From Bog-159 sp963738375 (lineage in GTDB: Bacteria > Acidobacteriota > Terriglobia > Bryobacterales > Bryobacteraceae): a stretch of 64,000 nt of DNA. Under the pieces are notes generated by a model that searched no databases, was not told the DNA's origin, and saw only the letters and a program-made list of their open reading frames with translations. Numbering within the stretch: the stretch's first letter is position 1; the number at the start of each line of letters is the position of its first letter. Made by a program: the position numbers and the translations under genes. Location: contig CAVTWL010000002.1 of the NCBI GenBank assembly GCA_963738375.1, forward strand, positions 749,362 to 813,361, given 5' to 3'. This document shows positions 57,682 to 64,000 of this stretch, in pieces.

Positions 57682-58397
57682 GGCACGTCCTCCTGTTGCG
57701 GCGTCTCTACCAGGTCGAAATAAATCTCGTCCAGCGGTCGCTCCAGTTCCGCCGCCGCCTGATGAAACACGATCTTGCCGCCGCGCATCATCATCACTTC
57801 GCTCGCCAGTTGCGCAATCATCTCCAGCGCGTGCGAGGTCAGAAAAATCCCGATGCCGCGCTTCGAAATCGTGAGCAATAAATCGCGGATCGTCACCGCC
57901 GACACCGGATCGATCCCTTCAAAAGGTTCATCCAGCATCAGCACTCGCGGGTTATGCAACAGCGCCATCGCCAGCGCTGTCTTCTTCCGCATGCCGTGCG
58001 AGCAATTGTCCAGATACGTGTGCCGCCCCGTCTCCAGTCCCAAGATCCTCAGCAGGGCCCCCGCCCTCGCCCGCGTTTCCTCGCGGCTCAGCCCGTACAC
58101 CGGTCCGCACAGTTCCAAGTGCTCCTCCACCGTCAGCGCGTCGAATACCCCCAAATCCTCCGGCAGTACTCCGATCCGCCGCTTTATTTCCAACGGTTCC
58201 CGCGCCACGTCGCACCCCGCGATCCGCACCTCGCCGGAATCGGGCGCCAGCAGTCCCGTCAAAATCTTCAGCAGTGTCGATTTCCCCGCGCCGTTCGGCC
58301 CCAACAGCGTGCAAATCCCGCCTTCCATCGCAAAAGAAATGTGATCCAGGGCGGTGAATTCGCCAAATCGCTTGACCACTTCGCGGCATTCCAGCAT
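57657..58397 (-). CDS. ABC transporter ATP-binding protein (left arm)
   Basis: 246 aa, intact. Walker A GPNGAGKST at residues 33-41, a Q-loop position with LPED instead of Q, the signature-like NCSHGMRKKTALAMALLHNP, Walker B VLMLDEPFEGID and the H-loop SHALEMIAQL. This set is typical of ABC-2 type exporters and Nat/CcmA-like ATPases. It differs from the right copy in one residue (Leu versus Phe in PEDxGVFD). There is no Shine-Dalgarno-like sequence in the 20 bp before the ATG; a palindrome CTGCGATTATCGCAG sits 3 bp upstream. Confidence 0.94.
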   Translation of the reverse strand: MLECREVVKRFGEFTALDHISFAMEGGICTLLGPNGAGKSTLLKILTGLLAPDSGEVRIAGCDVAREPLEIKRRIGVLPEDLGVFDALTVEEHLELCGPVYGLSREETRARAGALLRILGLETGRHTYLDNCSHGMRKKTALAMALLHNPRVLMLDEPFEGIDPVSAVTIRDLLLTISKRGIGIFLTSHALEMIAQLASEVMMMRGGKIVFHQAAAELERPLDEIYFDLVETPQQEDVPWLRSAQS

Positions 58398-58400
58398 GTT

Positions 58401-58415
58401 CTGCGATTATCGCAG
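58401..58415. promoter_or_regulatory. 15-bp palindrome before the left ATPase gene
   Basis: CTGCGATTATCGCAG, with 7-bp perfect arms and one central base, ends 3 bp before the ATG of the left ATPase. It could be an operator or a small RNA hairpin. An identical mirrored copy is at 58,463-58,477. Confidence 0.45.
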
Positions 58416-58424
58416 GTTGATTTG

Positions 58425-58453
58425 TGGCCGCGCCGCGTCCGCTCGCCGGGCTG
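58425..58453. other. 29-bp spacer at the centre of the inverted repeat
   Basis: Non-palindromic GC-rich stretch flanked by GATTTG on the left and CAAATC on the right. It is the only sequence between the two arms, so the two divergent ATPase genes share just 83 bp of intergenic DNA. No -35/-10 promoter pattern is visible in it. Confidence 0.85.
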
Positions 58454-58462
58454 CAAATCAAC

Positions 58463-58477
58463 CTGCGATAATCGCAG
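58463..58477. promoter_or_regulatory. 15-bp palindrome before the right ATPase gene
   Basis: CTGCGATAATCGCAG, the mirrored copy of the 58,401 palindrome, 3 bp before the ATG at 58,481. Confidence 0.45.
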
Positions 58478-58480
58478 AAC

Positions 58481-59221
58481 ATGCTGGAATGCCGCGAAGT
58501 GGTCAAGCGATTTGGCGAATTCACCGCCCTGGATCACATTTCTTTTGCGATGGAAGGCGGGATTTGCACGCTGTTGGGGCCGAACGGCGCGGGGAAATCG
58601 ACACTGCTGAAGATTTTGACGGGACTGCTGGCGCCCGATTCCGGCGAGGTGCGGATCGCGGGGTGCGACGTGGCGCGGGAACCGTTGGAAATAAAGCGGC
58701 GGATCGGAGTACTGCCGGAGGATTTCGGGGTATTCGACGCGCTGACGGTGGAGGAGCACTTGGAACTGTGCGGACCGGTGTACGGGCTGAGCCGCGAGGA
58801 AACGCGGGCGAGGGCGGGGGCCCTGCTGAGGATCTTGGGACTGGAGACGGGGCGGCACACGTATCTGGACAATTGCTCGCACGGCATGCGGAAGAAGACA
58901 GCGCTGGCGATGGCGCTGTTGCATAACCCGCGAGTGCTGATGCTGGATGAACCTTTTGAAGGGATCGATCCGGTGTCGGCGGTGACGATCCGCGATTTAT
59001 TGCTCACGATTTCGAAGCGCGGCATCGGGATTTTTCTGACCTCGCACGCGCTGGAGATGATTGCGCAACTGGCGAGCGAAGTGATGATGATGCGCGGCGG
59101 CAAGATCGTGTTTCATCAGGCGGCGGCGGAACTGGAGCGACCGCTGGACGAGATTTATTTCGACCTGGTAGAGACGCCGCAACAGGAGGACGTGCCGTGG
59201 CTGCGCTCCGCGCAATCTTAG
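58481..59221 (+). CDS. ABC transporter ATP-binding protein (right arm)
   Basis: 246 aa, intact, 245 of 246 residues identical to the left copy and only about one base different in 741 as far as I can compare. Walker A, signature, Walker B and H-loop as in the left copy. It leads a plus-strand run of ATPase, permease A, permease B, Maf and DUF4159 with overlapping or adjacent starts. It would energise an exporter; the substrate is unknown. Confidence 0.94.
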   Translation: MLECREVVKRFGEFTALDHISFAMEGGICTLLGPNGAGKSTLLKILTGLLAPDSGEVRIAGCDVAREPLEIKRRIGVLPEDFGVFDALTVEEHLELCGPVYGLSREETRARAGALLRILGLETGRHTYLDNCSHGMRKKTALAMALLHNPRVLMLDEPFEGIDPVSAVTIRDLLLTISKRGIGIFLTSHALEMIAQLASEVMMMRGGKIVFHQAAAELERPLDEIYFDLVETPQQEDVPWLRSAQS

Positions 59222-60189
59222 GAGCGCTGGGGCGGGCGGTCGGGCGGGACTTAGCGGATTCTTTCAAAGCCAACAACCTGCTGTTCTTGGCGCTGCTGGG
59301 CGGCAGCGCGAAGGCTTTGTTTGTGCTGTTCGGATTTCTGCTGCTGTTTCCGTTGTCGGCGGATCCGTTGAGCAAGATTCCGGCGGCGCGGGCGGCGGTA
59401 TGGCCCCTGTCGCGCGGGCAACGATTGGGATTGCGGTTGGCCAGTTTCGCGTTCAGCCCGGTGGCGTGGGCGGCGATGCTGATCTTTCTGATGACCAAGC
59501 AGGCGGGGCTGGCGCTGGAGGTCTGCGGGCTGGGAGTCGCGATGCAGGCCACGCGGGCGGCGGGGCGCTACCTGGTGAAGCGCGATCCGCATTGGGACAT
59601 GCTGGGAGACATCCCGCAATGGCCGGGACGGTTGGGCGGGCTGTTCCGGAAAGACTTGCGGGAGATGCTGAGCCTGCTGGACCCTTATGCGGCAGCGCTG
59701 CTGAGCTTGTGCGGCTCGGCCTATCGCATTTTTGCGGCGCATCCCGACCCGGCCGCGTTTTCGATTATGAGCCTGTTGGCGGCATTGGCGATGAGCACGT
59801 GCGCGCAATCGCTATTCGGGCTGGACGGAGGAGCGGGGGTGACGCGATACCGGCTGGCGCCGCTGCGCGGGTGGGAGATTCTGCTGGCGAAAGATGCGGC
59901 GCTGCTGGCGATTCTATGCGTGGTGTTGTTGCCGCTGGATTACGCGCCGGGGCTGACGTTCGGACTGGTGGCGCTGGCGGTGGGCCACAAGTCTTCGATA
60001 TTGTTGGAACTGCCGCAGCAGCGGTGGCGGTTCGCGAGCGGGAACCTGGCATTCGGCGCGATGCAGACGGCGCTCGGTTTGGGGCTGGGATTTTTGGAGC
60101 ATCAGCGCGGTCCGGTGGTGCTGGCGCTGGCCGCGGCGGGGTGCGCGGCATCGGCGTTTTACTACGGGCGGCAGTGGGATCGGGCCTGA
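59197..60189 (+). CDS. ABC-2-like permease A (right arm)
   Basis: 330 aa, intact, GTG start 25 bp inside the ATPase gene. Helices at about residues 25-50, 70-95, 140-160, 180-205, 225-245 and 260-320. It contains SADPLSKIPAARAAVWPLSR and GQRLGLRLASFAFSPVAW, which are echoed in permease B. GLFRKDLREMLSLLDPYAAA is a cytoplasmic loop shared by both. The stop TGA is directly followed by the ATG of permease B. Confidence 0.87.
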   Translation: MAALRAILGALGRAVGRDLADSFKANNLLFLALLGGSAKALFVLFGFLLLFPLSADPLSKIPAARAAVWPLSRGQRLGLRLASFAFSPVAWAAMLIFLMTKQAGLALEVCGLGVAMQATRAAGRYLVKRDPHWDMLGDIPQWPGRLGGLFRKDLREMLSLLDPYAAALLSLCGSAYRIFAAHPDPAAFSIMSLLAALAMSTCAQSLFGLDGGAGVTRYRLAPLRGWEILLAKDAALLAILCVVLLPLDYAPGLTFGLVALAVGHKSSILLELPQQRWRFASGNLAFGAMQTALGLGLGFLEHQRGPVVLALAAAGCAASAFYYGRQWDRA

Positions 60190-61229
60190 ATGGCCGCGGT
60201 GATTGCCATCCTGGGAGCGGTGCGGCGGGCGGTGGGGCGCGACCTGGGGACGCTGGGATCGATCAAGGTCAACAATCTGTTTTTGTTCGTGGCGCTGATG
60301 GCATACGGGGCGCTAAATAGCGGGGTCGCTCCCAAGAGCGCTTATCCGCTTTTTTTGTTGGTGGGTTTTTTGATGCTGTTTCCGCTGTCTTCGGATCCTC
60401 TGGCGAAGATTCCTGTCGCGCGGCTGGGGCTATGGCCCCTTTCGCCGCGGCAGCGGTTGGGGCTGCGGGCGGCGAGCCTGGGGTTGAGCCCGGTGACGTG
60501 GATCGCAATCTTGATACTGGCGCGGACGGCGCGCGGCCCGCGGTGGCGTTAGGCTTTTGCGCGGCAGCGGCAGGCATACAACTGGCGATGGTATTGGGCA
60601 GCCGCGCGGCGAGGCGCGATCGGCATTGGAATCTGTTGCGGTACATTCCTCAGTTTCCGGGGAAGCTGGGCGGCATGGTCCGCAAAGACATGCGCCAGAT
60701 GCTGAGTTTGCTGGATACCTATGCGGCGCTGGCGTTGAGCGCGGGGGGCGGGTTATATCGGTTGTTGGGGGCAGCGCGGGAGCGGGAAGCGTTTGCGATC
60801 CTGAGCCTGCTGGTGGCGCTGACGATGAGCACGTACGCGCAATCGTTATTCGGATTGGAAGTAGGGGCGGAGGGCGCAGGTTTGACGCGATACCGCCTGC
60901 TGCCGCTGGCGGGGTGGGAGATTCTGGCGGCGAAGGATATGGCGTTTTTGAGCATACTGCTGGTGATGCTTTTGCCGCTGGATGTGGGTCCCGGTCTGAC
61001 TTTCGGATTGGCGGCGTTGGCGCTTGGGCATCACTCTTCGGTGCTATTGAACTTGCCGCAGCAGCGATGGCGATTCACAGGCGGGAGGCTGCTGCCGGTG
61101 GGCGCGCTGCAGGCAGTGGGAGGAATGTCGCTGGGATTTCTGGAATTTCGTGAAGGAGCGGCGGTGCTGGCGGCAACGTTTGGCTTGTATCTGATGTCGC
61201 TCTGGTTTTACGGACGGCGGTGGGAATGA
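60190..61229 (+). CDS. ABC-2-like permease B (right arm), frameshifted
   Basis: About 345 aa. The first 115 residues are in one frame, up to ILILARTARGPRWR. A GC insertion at about 60,530-60,540 (GGCGCGCGGCCC against GGCGCGGCCC in the left copy) shifts the rest into the frame that resumes with ALGFCAAAAGIQLAMVLGSR. The left copy is intact. Substitutions also separate the two copies, for example MVRKDM here and MVHKDM there. Confidence 0.83.
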
Positions 61230-61269
61230 GATTGCCACGGCGGGGGGCAAAGCTGGTAAAGATGGAAGG

Positions 61270-61848
61270 ATGCTGGTGCTGGCTTCCCGATCGCCCCGCC
61301 GCCGCGAGATTCTGCAACTGGCCGGCATTCCATTCTTGGTGCGTGTGAACGATGTGGACGAGACGCCTTTGGCCGGCGAGACGGCGCGGGATTATGTAAA
61401 GCGCATCGCGCGTGAAAAAGCAGGCGCGGCGGAACTGAGGGACGGCGAGACGGTGCTGGCAGCCGATACCACGGTGACGATCGACGGGGAGATTTTAGCC
61501 AAGCCGCTGGACGAGGCCGATGCGCGGCGGATGCTGCGCTTGCTCTCCGGGCGGCGGCACGAAGTATTGACAGGGATCTGCTTGCGCTTGGCCACGGAGA
61601 TCATTGAAGATTGTGCGGAGACGAGCGTCTGGTTCGCGCCGTTGGCGGAGCAGGAGATCGCGGAATATGCCGCGAGCGGCGAACCCCTGGATAAAGCCGG
61701 GGCGTATGCGATCCAGGGGTTGGCTTCGAAATTCGTGCAGCGGATCGAAGGGTGTTACTTCAATGTGATGGGTCTGCCGATAGCGGTGGTTTACGGTATG
61801 CTCAAAGCAAGGCGCACCCTATGGGAATCCGGAAGCTGCTCTGCGTAG
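61270..61848 (+). CDS. maf: Maf-like nucleotide pyrophosphatase (right arm)
   Basis: 192 aa, the normal length for the family, with LVLASRSPRRREILQLAGI, ADTTVTIDGEILAKPLDEAD and GAYAIQGLASKFVQRIEGCY. Its last 28 bp overlap the start of the DUF4159 gene in another frame. It is 40 bp after permease B. Two maf copies so near each other would be unusual for a single genome. Confidence 0.94.
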   Translation: MLVLASRSPRRREILQLAGIPFLVRVNDVDETPLAGETARDYVKRIAREKAGAAELRDGETVLAADTTVTIDGEILAKPLDEADARRMLRLLSGRRHEVLTGICLRLATEIIEDCAETSVWFAPLAEQEIAEYAASGEPLDKAGAYAIQGLASKFVQRIEGCYFNVMGLPIAVVYGMLKARRTLWESGSCSA

Positions 61849-62643
61849 CGGGATTGGGGGCTGCGTCGCTTGCCGCTTTGTACGCTTTCCAACGTCCGTT
61901 CCGGCAATTCCCCGGGGTTGAATACAGCCGATTTGAAGTGCCAGCGGACTGGAATCAGCCGGCCGAGTGGGCCTTTGCTCGGCTGATGTATCCACCGGGG
62001 CCGAACGACGGCTACGCGGGCCGGTTCGACGGCGACTGGCGCGAGGGGCTCTCCCTGTGGACGCAGGATTTTCCGCGCGCCGACCGGCACTTTTCGCAGG
62101 CGCTGCGACGGTTGACGCGCATTTCTGTGCGTTCGGTGGAACAGCCAGTGAATCTAGACGAAGGCGACGCTTACGACTGGCCATGGTTGTACGCGGTGCA
62201 GGTGGGCGAGTGGGGACTGACGGATGCGCAGGCGGGGAGATGCGCGAGTATCTGCTGCGCGGCGGCTTCTTCATGGCCGATGACTTCCACGGCGACTTCG
62301 AATGGCAGATGTTCGAGAAGCGGATCAAAAGCGTGTTTCCGGACCGGCCGATTGTGGAGATCGAGGAGCAGGACGCCATTTTTCACACGGTCTACGATTT
62401 AGATGAGAAATACCAGGTACCCGGGGAGGCGCACTTGGATCGGGGATACAAGAACGACGCGGCATCGGCGCGCATTGGCGCGGCATTTACGACGATCAGG
62501 GCCGGGTGATGGTCGCCATATCTTACAACTCCGATTTAGGCGACGCTTGGGAGTGGGCGGATGCACCACACTATCCCGAGAAGTTTTCGGCGCTGGCGAT
62601 TCGGATCGGCGTAAACTATGTGGTTTATGCGATGACGCATTGA
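61821..62643 (+). CDS. DUF4159 domain protein (right arm), frameshifted
   Basis: About 270 aa. The ATG at 61,821 gives MGIRKLLCVAGLGAASLAAL, one N-terminal membrane anchor, then VEYSRFEVPADWNQPAEWAF, GDWREGLSLWTQDFPRADRH and VNLDEGDAYDWPWLYAVQVG. A break at about 62,235 (GGCGGGGAGATG against GGCGGAGGAGATG on the left) moves the frame to MREYLLRGGFFMADDFHGDF. Further slips are near 62,415 and 62,460. The last residues VNYVVYAMTH match the left copy. Confidence 0.82.
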
Positions 62644-63576
62644 CGGAGCGGGGCTAAGGCTGTTGGGGGGGGCACCTGCGATGCCTTCGCGGACATCCTG
62701 CTTGGTTTGTTTGAGCTTTTCGGAGGCTACTTTCAGCGCATTGAACTCGCGGGTGGCTTCGTTCTTACGGCCGGTGCGAGAATAAGCGGTGGCCAGGTTG
62801 AAGTGCGCGATGGGGCTGTCGGGATCGAGCTTGACCGCGGCTTCCAGGGGAGGAATGGCGTCAGCGGCGCGATCATCGGTAAGCAGAGTGCGGCCCAAGC
62901 CGATGAAAGCGTCCTCGAAACCAGCGTCCAGCATGGTGGCGCGGGTGAAATGGTCGATGGCTTCTTTGTCTTTGCCATCCTGGCGCGCCAATTCGCCGAG
63001 GACATATTCGGCGCCGGCGTTATTCGGGTCGATTTTAATTTCCTCTTCTAATTCCGCGCGCGCGCGAGGCTTGGCGTCCGGCCCGGGCGGACCGGAGAGC
63101 AACAAGCGCGCAATGCGGTAGTGAATGCCGGGCAATCGGGGGTTGCGCTTCAGTACTTCGCGATACTCTCCTTCGGCGTCGCTCCACTTACCCTGGGTTT
63201 CCATGGCCTCGGCGTTGAGTTCGTGCACCTGATAAGAGGATGGCGAATAGTGCAGCAGATCCTGAGAGGCGCGAATGGATAAATCGGAGAATACGTGCAC
63301 TTGGAGAAAGAGCACTTCGGGGTCGTTGGGAAAGTGTTTGTTGAGCGACCGTAGGAAATCGAGAGCGGCGTCGATGTCGTGCAAGGTCATGCCGCAGCGT
63401 ACGCCGTCCACGCCCAGGCGCTTTTGACTTTCGGGAGTGGAGGCTTTGGCGATTTCGGCTTTGAGCAGAGGAAGCGCTTCGCGGCAATGTCCGGTTTCGG
63501 CCAGTTGAGGCGCGGATTGAGCGGAAGCGACAGCTGCCGCGAGCGCGCCCAGAAGGAAAAGTCTCACTAGGTTCAT
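62536..63576 (-). CDS. Exported TPR-repeat protein (right arm)
   Basis: About 346 aa as read from the ATG at 63,576. Signal peptide MNLVRLFLLGALAAAVASAQ. Conserved Cys pair in TGHCREALPLL and VDGVRCGMTL. TPR units: KHFPNDPEVLFLQVHVFSDL, ETQGKWSDAEGEYREVLKRN, NNAGAEYVLGELARQDGKDK and AVKLDPDSPIAHFNLATAYS. The reading frame passes through eight G at 62,665-62,672; one more base would end the protein at 62,654 and remove a long convergent overlap with the DUF4159 gene. I think the shorter end is more likely. Confidence 0.85.
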   Translation of the reverse strand: MNLVRLFLLGALAAAVASAQSAPQLAETGHCREALPLLKAEIAKASTPESQKRLGVDGVRCGMTLHDIDAALDFLRSLNKHFPNDPEVLFLQVHVFSDLSIRASQDLLHYSPSSYQVHELNAEAMETQGKWSDAEGEYREVLKRNPRLPGIHYRIARLLLSGPPGPDAKPRARAELEEEIKIDPNNAGAEYVLGELARQDGKDKEAIDHFTRATMLDAGFEDAFIGLGRTLLTDDRAADAIPPLEAAVKLDPDSPIAHFNLATAYSRTGRKNEATREFNALKVASEKLKQTKQDVREGIAGAPPNSLSPAPSMRHRINHIVYADPNRQRRKLLGIVWCIRPLPSVA

Positions 63577-63588
63577 TGTACGCCGCAT

Positions 63589-63617
63589 AAAAAAAGGGAG
63601 CCGGCATTCCGGCTCCC
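63589..63617 (-). terminator. Intrinsic terminator after the right-arm TonB-dependent receptor
   Basis: On the minus strand a 9-bp perfect stem (GGGAGCCGG / CCGGCTCCC) with a 4-nt loop is followed by seven T. It mirrors the terminator at 53,234-53,264 in position but not in sequence of the loop and upper stem. Confidence 0.88.
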
Positions 63618-63642
63618 TTGAGGTTTACCCGCAATAGTGGGT

Positions 63643-64000
63643 CTAGAAAATGAACTTTAGGGCGAGCTGAATGTTGCGCGGTCCCTGCGTGCTGGTGATC
63701 ACGCCCAAGCCGCCGCCGAGGGTGAGGCCCGGCGAGTTGAAGATGGGGTGGTTGGTCAAGTCGATGAAGTCCCCGCGGAACTGCAATTTCTTTCCTTCCG
63801 TGACGGGAAAATCTTTTTGCACGCTGAGGTCAATGTTGCCCTCCCCAGGGCTGCGCACCACGCCGTTACCACAGGTGCCAAAGGTGCCATTCGCGGGCGT
63901 GGCGTAGGAGTTTGGATCGAACCACTCCATGCCGCCGCCGGAGTAGTTGGTGTTGAGGATTTTGCCCGGCGCGACGCAGTTGGCGCGGGTGGTAAACACG
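63643..64000 (-). CDS. TonB-dependent receptor, C-terminal end (cut by window edge)
   Basis: 119 residues visible, equivalent to the end of the left-arm receptor. Segments: NCVAPGKILNTNYSGGG, then GEGNIDLSVQKDFPVTEGKK and FIDLTNHPIFNSPGLTLGG with the last strand NIQLALKFIF. It is in one frame here, whereas the left copy is broken twice in the same stretch. It differs from the left copy at several positions. Confidence 0.88.
   Translation of the reverse strand, partial: VFTTRANCVAPGKILNTNYSGGGMEWFDPNSYATPANGTFGTCGNGVVRSPGEGNIDLSVQKDFPVTEGKKLQFRGDFIDLTNHPIFNSPGLTLGGGLGVITSTQGPRNIQLALKFIF

Larger units (their letters stand above)
52857..58424. repeat. Left arm of giant inverted repeat
   Basis: About 5.57 kb that is repeated in opposite orientation at 58,454-64,000. 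The innermost 3.5 kb (ATPase to Maf) differ by roughly 0-2 percent plus small indels, as estimated by eye; the DUF4159 gene differs by about 3-10 percent and the TPR gene by about 25 percent. Gene order is mirrored exactly. The arm may extend beyond what is seen, because its partner is cut by the window end. Confidence 0.93.
58454..64000. repeat. Right arm of giant inverted repeat (runs past the window end)
   Basis: Mirror copy of 52,857-58,424. It is still in progress where the window ends, inside a TonB-dependent receptor. Whether the arm goes on through the receptor start and into a second GntR gene cannot be seen here. Confidence 0.93.

Noticed and set aside
58401..58477. Interpretation of the central palindromes as a replication origin or transposon end
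   Set aside because: No DnaA-box cluster, AT-rich stretch, target-site duplication or transposase is present.
57954..58924. Open frames of about 190-218 codons that cross the centre of the inverted repeat on both strands
   Set aside because: They are mirror images of each other and antisense to the ATPase genes; they look like repeats of the same shadow frame.
52857..64000. Reading the inverted repeat as a composite transposon or prophage
   Set aside because: The arms contain housekeeping-like genes (maf, ABC exporter, receptor) and no recombinase, integrase or att-like sites.
1..64000. tRNA, rRNA and riboswitch candidates
   Set aside because: I found no cloverleaf-like, rRNA-like or known riboswitch core on either strand by eye; a covariance-model scan would be decisive.

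Overview
The window looks like a chromosomal segment of a high-GC Acidobacteriota, most likely of the Solibacter/Bryobacterales group. The reasons are two secreted proteins with the TIGR03437-type (Solibacter C-terminal) beta domain, an Oar-like TonB-dependent receptor with an N-terminal carboxypeptidase-regulatory-like domain, six PQQ-like beta-propeller proteins that mostly begin with a WPxWRGP motif, a PEP-CTERM remnant, Tat-exported enzymes, and GTG/TTG starts. I saw no rRNA, tRNA, CRISPR array, transposase or phage module. Many genes carry single-base indels, often at C/G or A homopolymers. This is what a long-read or lightly polished metagenome assembly gives, so most broken genes here are probably sequencing errors rather than true pseudogenes.

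Layout. 0-2.7 kb: motA-motB with an upstream PAS/degenerate-GGDEF protein. 2.7-9.7 kb: Tat-exported GH1 beta-glucosidase, exported proteins, a DUF362 protein, then a translationally coupled aldo/keto reductase and zinc alcohol dehydrogenase. 9.7-16.7 kb: FG-GAP remnant, HemQ, a FabH-like enzyme, a PEP-CTERM remnant, a crotonase, two small membrane proteins and an EamA transporter. 16.6-25.3 kb: a block of secreted proteins (papain-like candidate, molybdopterin-fold protein, two TIGR03437 proteins, nitrilase, esterase, seven-bladed propeller). 25.3-29.4 kb: PfkB kinase, MurJ, coiled-coil zinc-ribbon protein and a VapBC-type toxin-antitoxin pair.

29.5-43.3 kb is dominated by six exported PQQ-like propeller proteins arranged around a Gfo/Idh/MocA oxidoreductase in two divergent gene groups, with an MFS transporter, a GNAT enzyme, an MmcQ/YjbR protein and an iron-containing alcohol dehydrogenase. 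43.6-49.5 kb holds a His-rich exported protein, a small acidic protein, pyrD, a phosphatase-family protein that has lost most metal ligands, a RodZ-like HTH protein, a TolC-family protein and a GntR regulator. The GntR gene is divergent from the TonB-dependent receptor, and several copies of a GCTATATAGC-type palindrome lie between them.

52.9-64.0 kb is a giant head-to-head inverted repeat centred on a 29-bp spacer at 58,425-58,453. From the centre outward each arm carries ABC ATPase, two paralogous permeases, Maf, a DUF4159 protein, a TPR protein and the end of a TonB-dependent receptor. The arms are almost identical near the centre and clearly diverged farther out. The structure is therefore either a real inverted duplication homogenised from the middle, or a fold-back assembly chimera joining two strain haplotypes.
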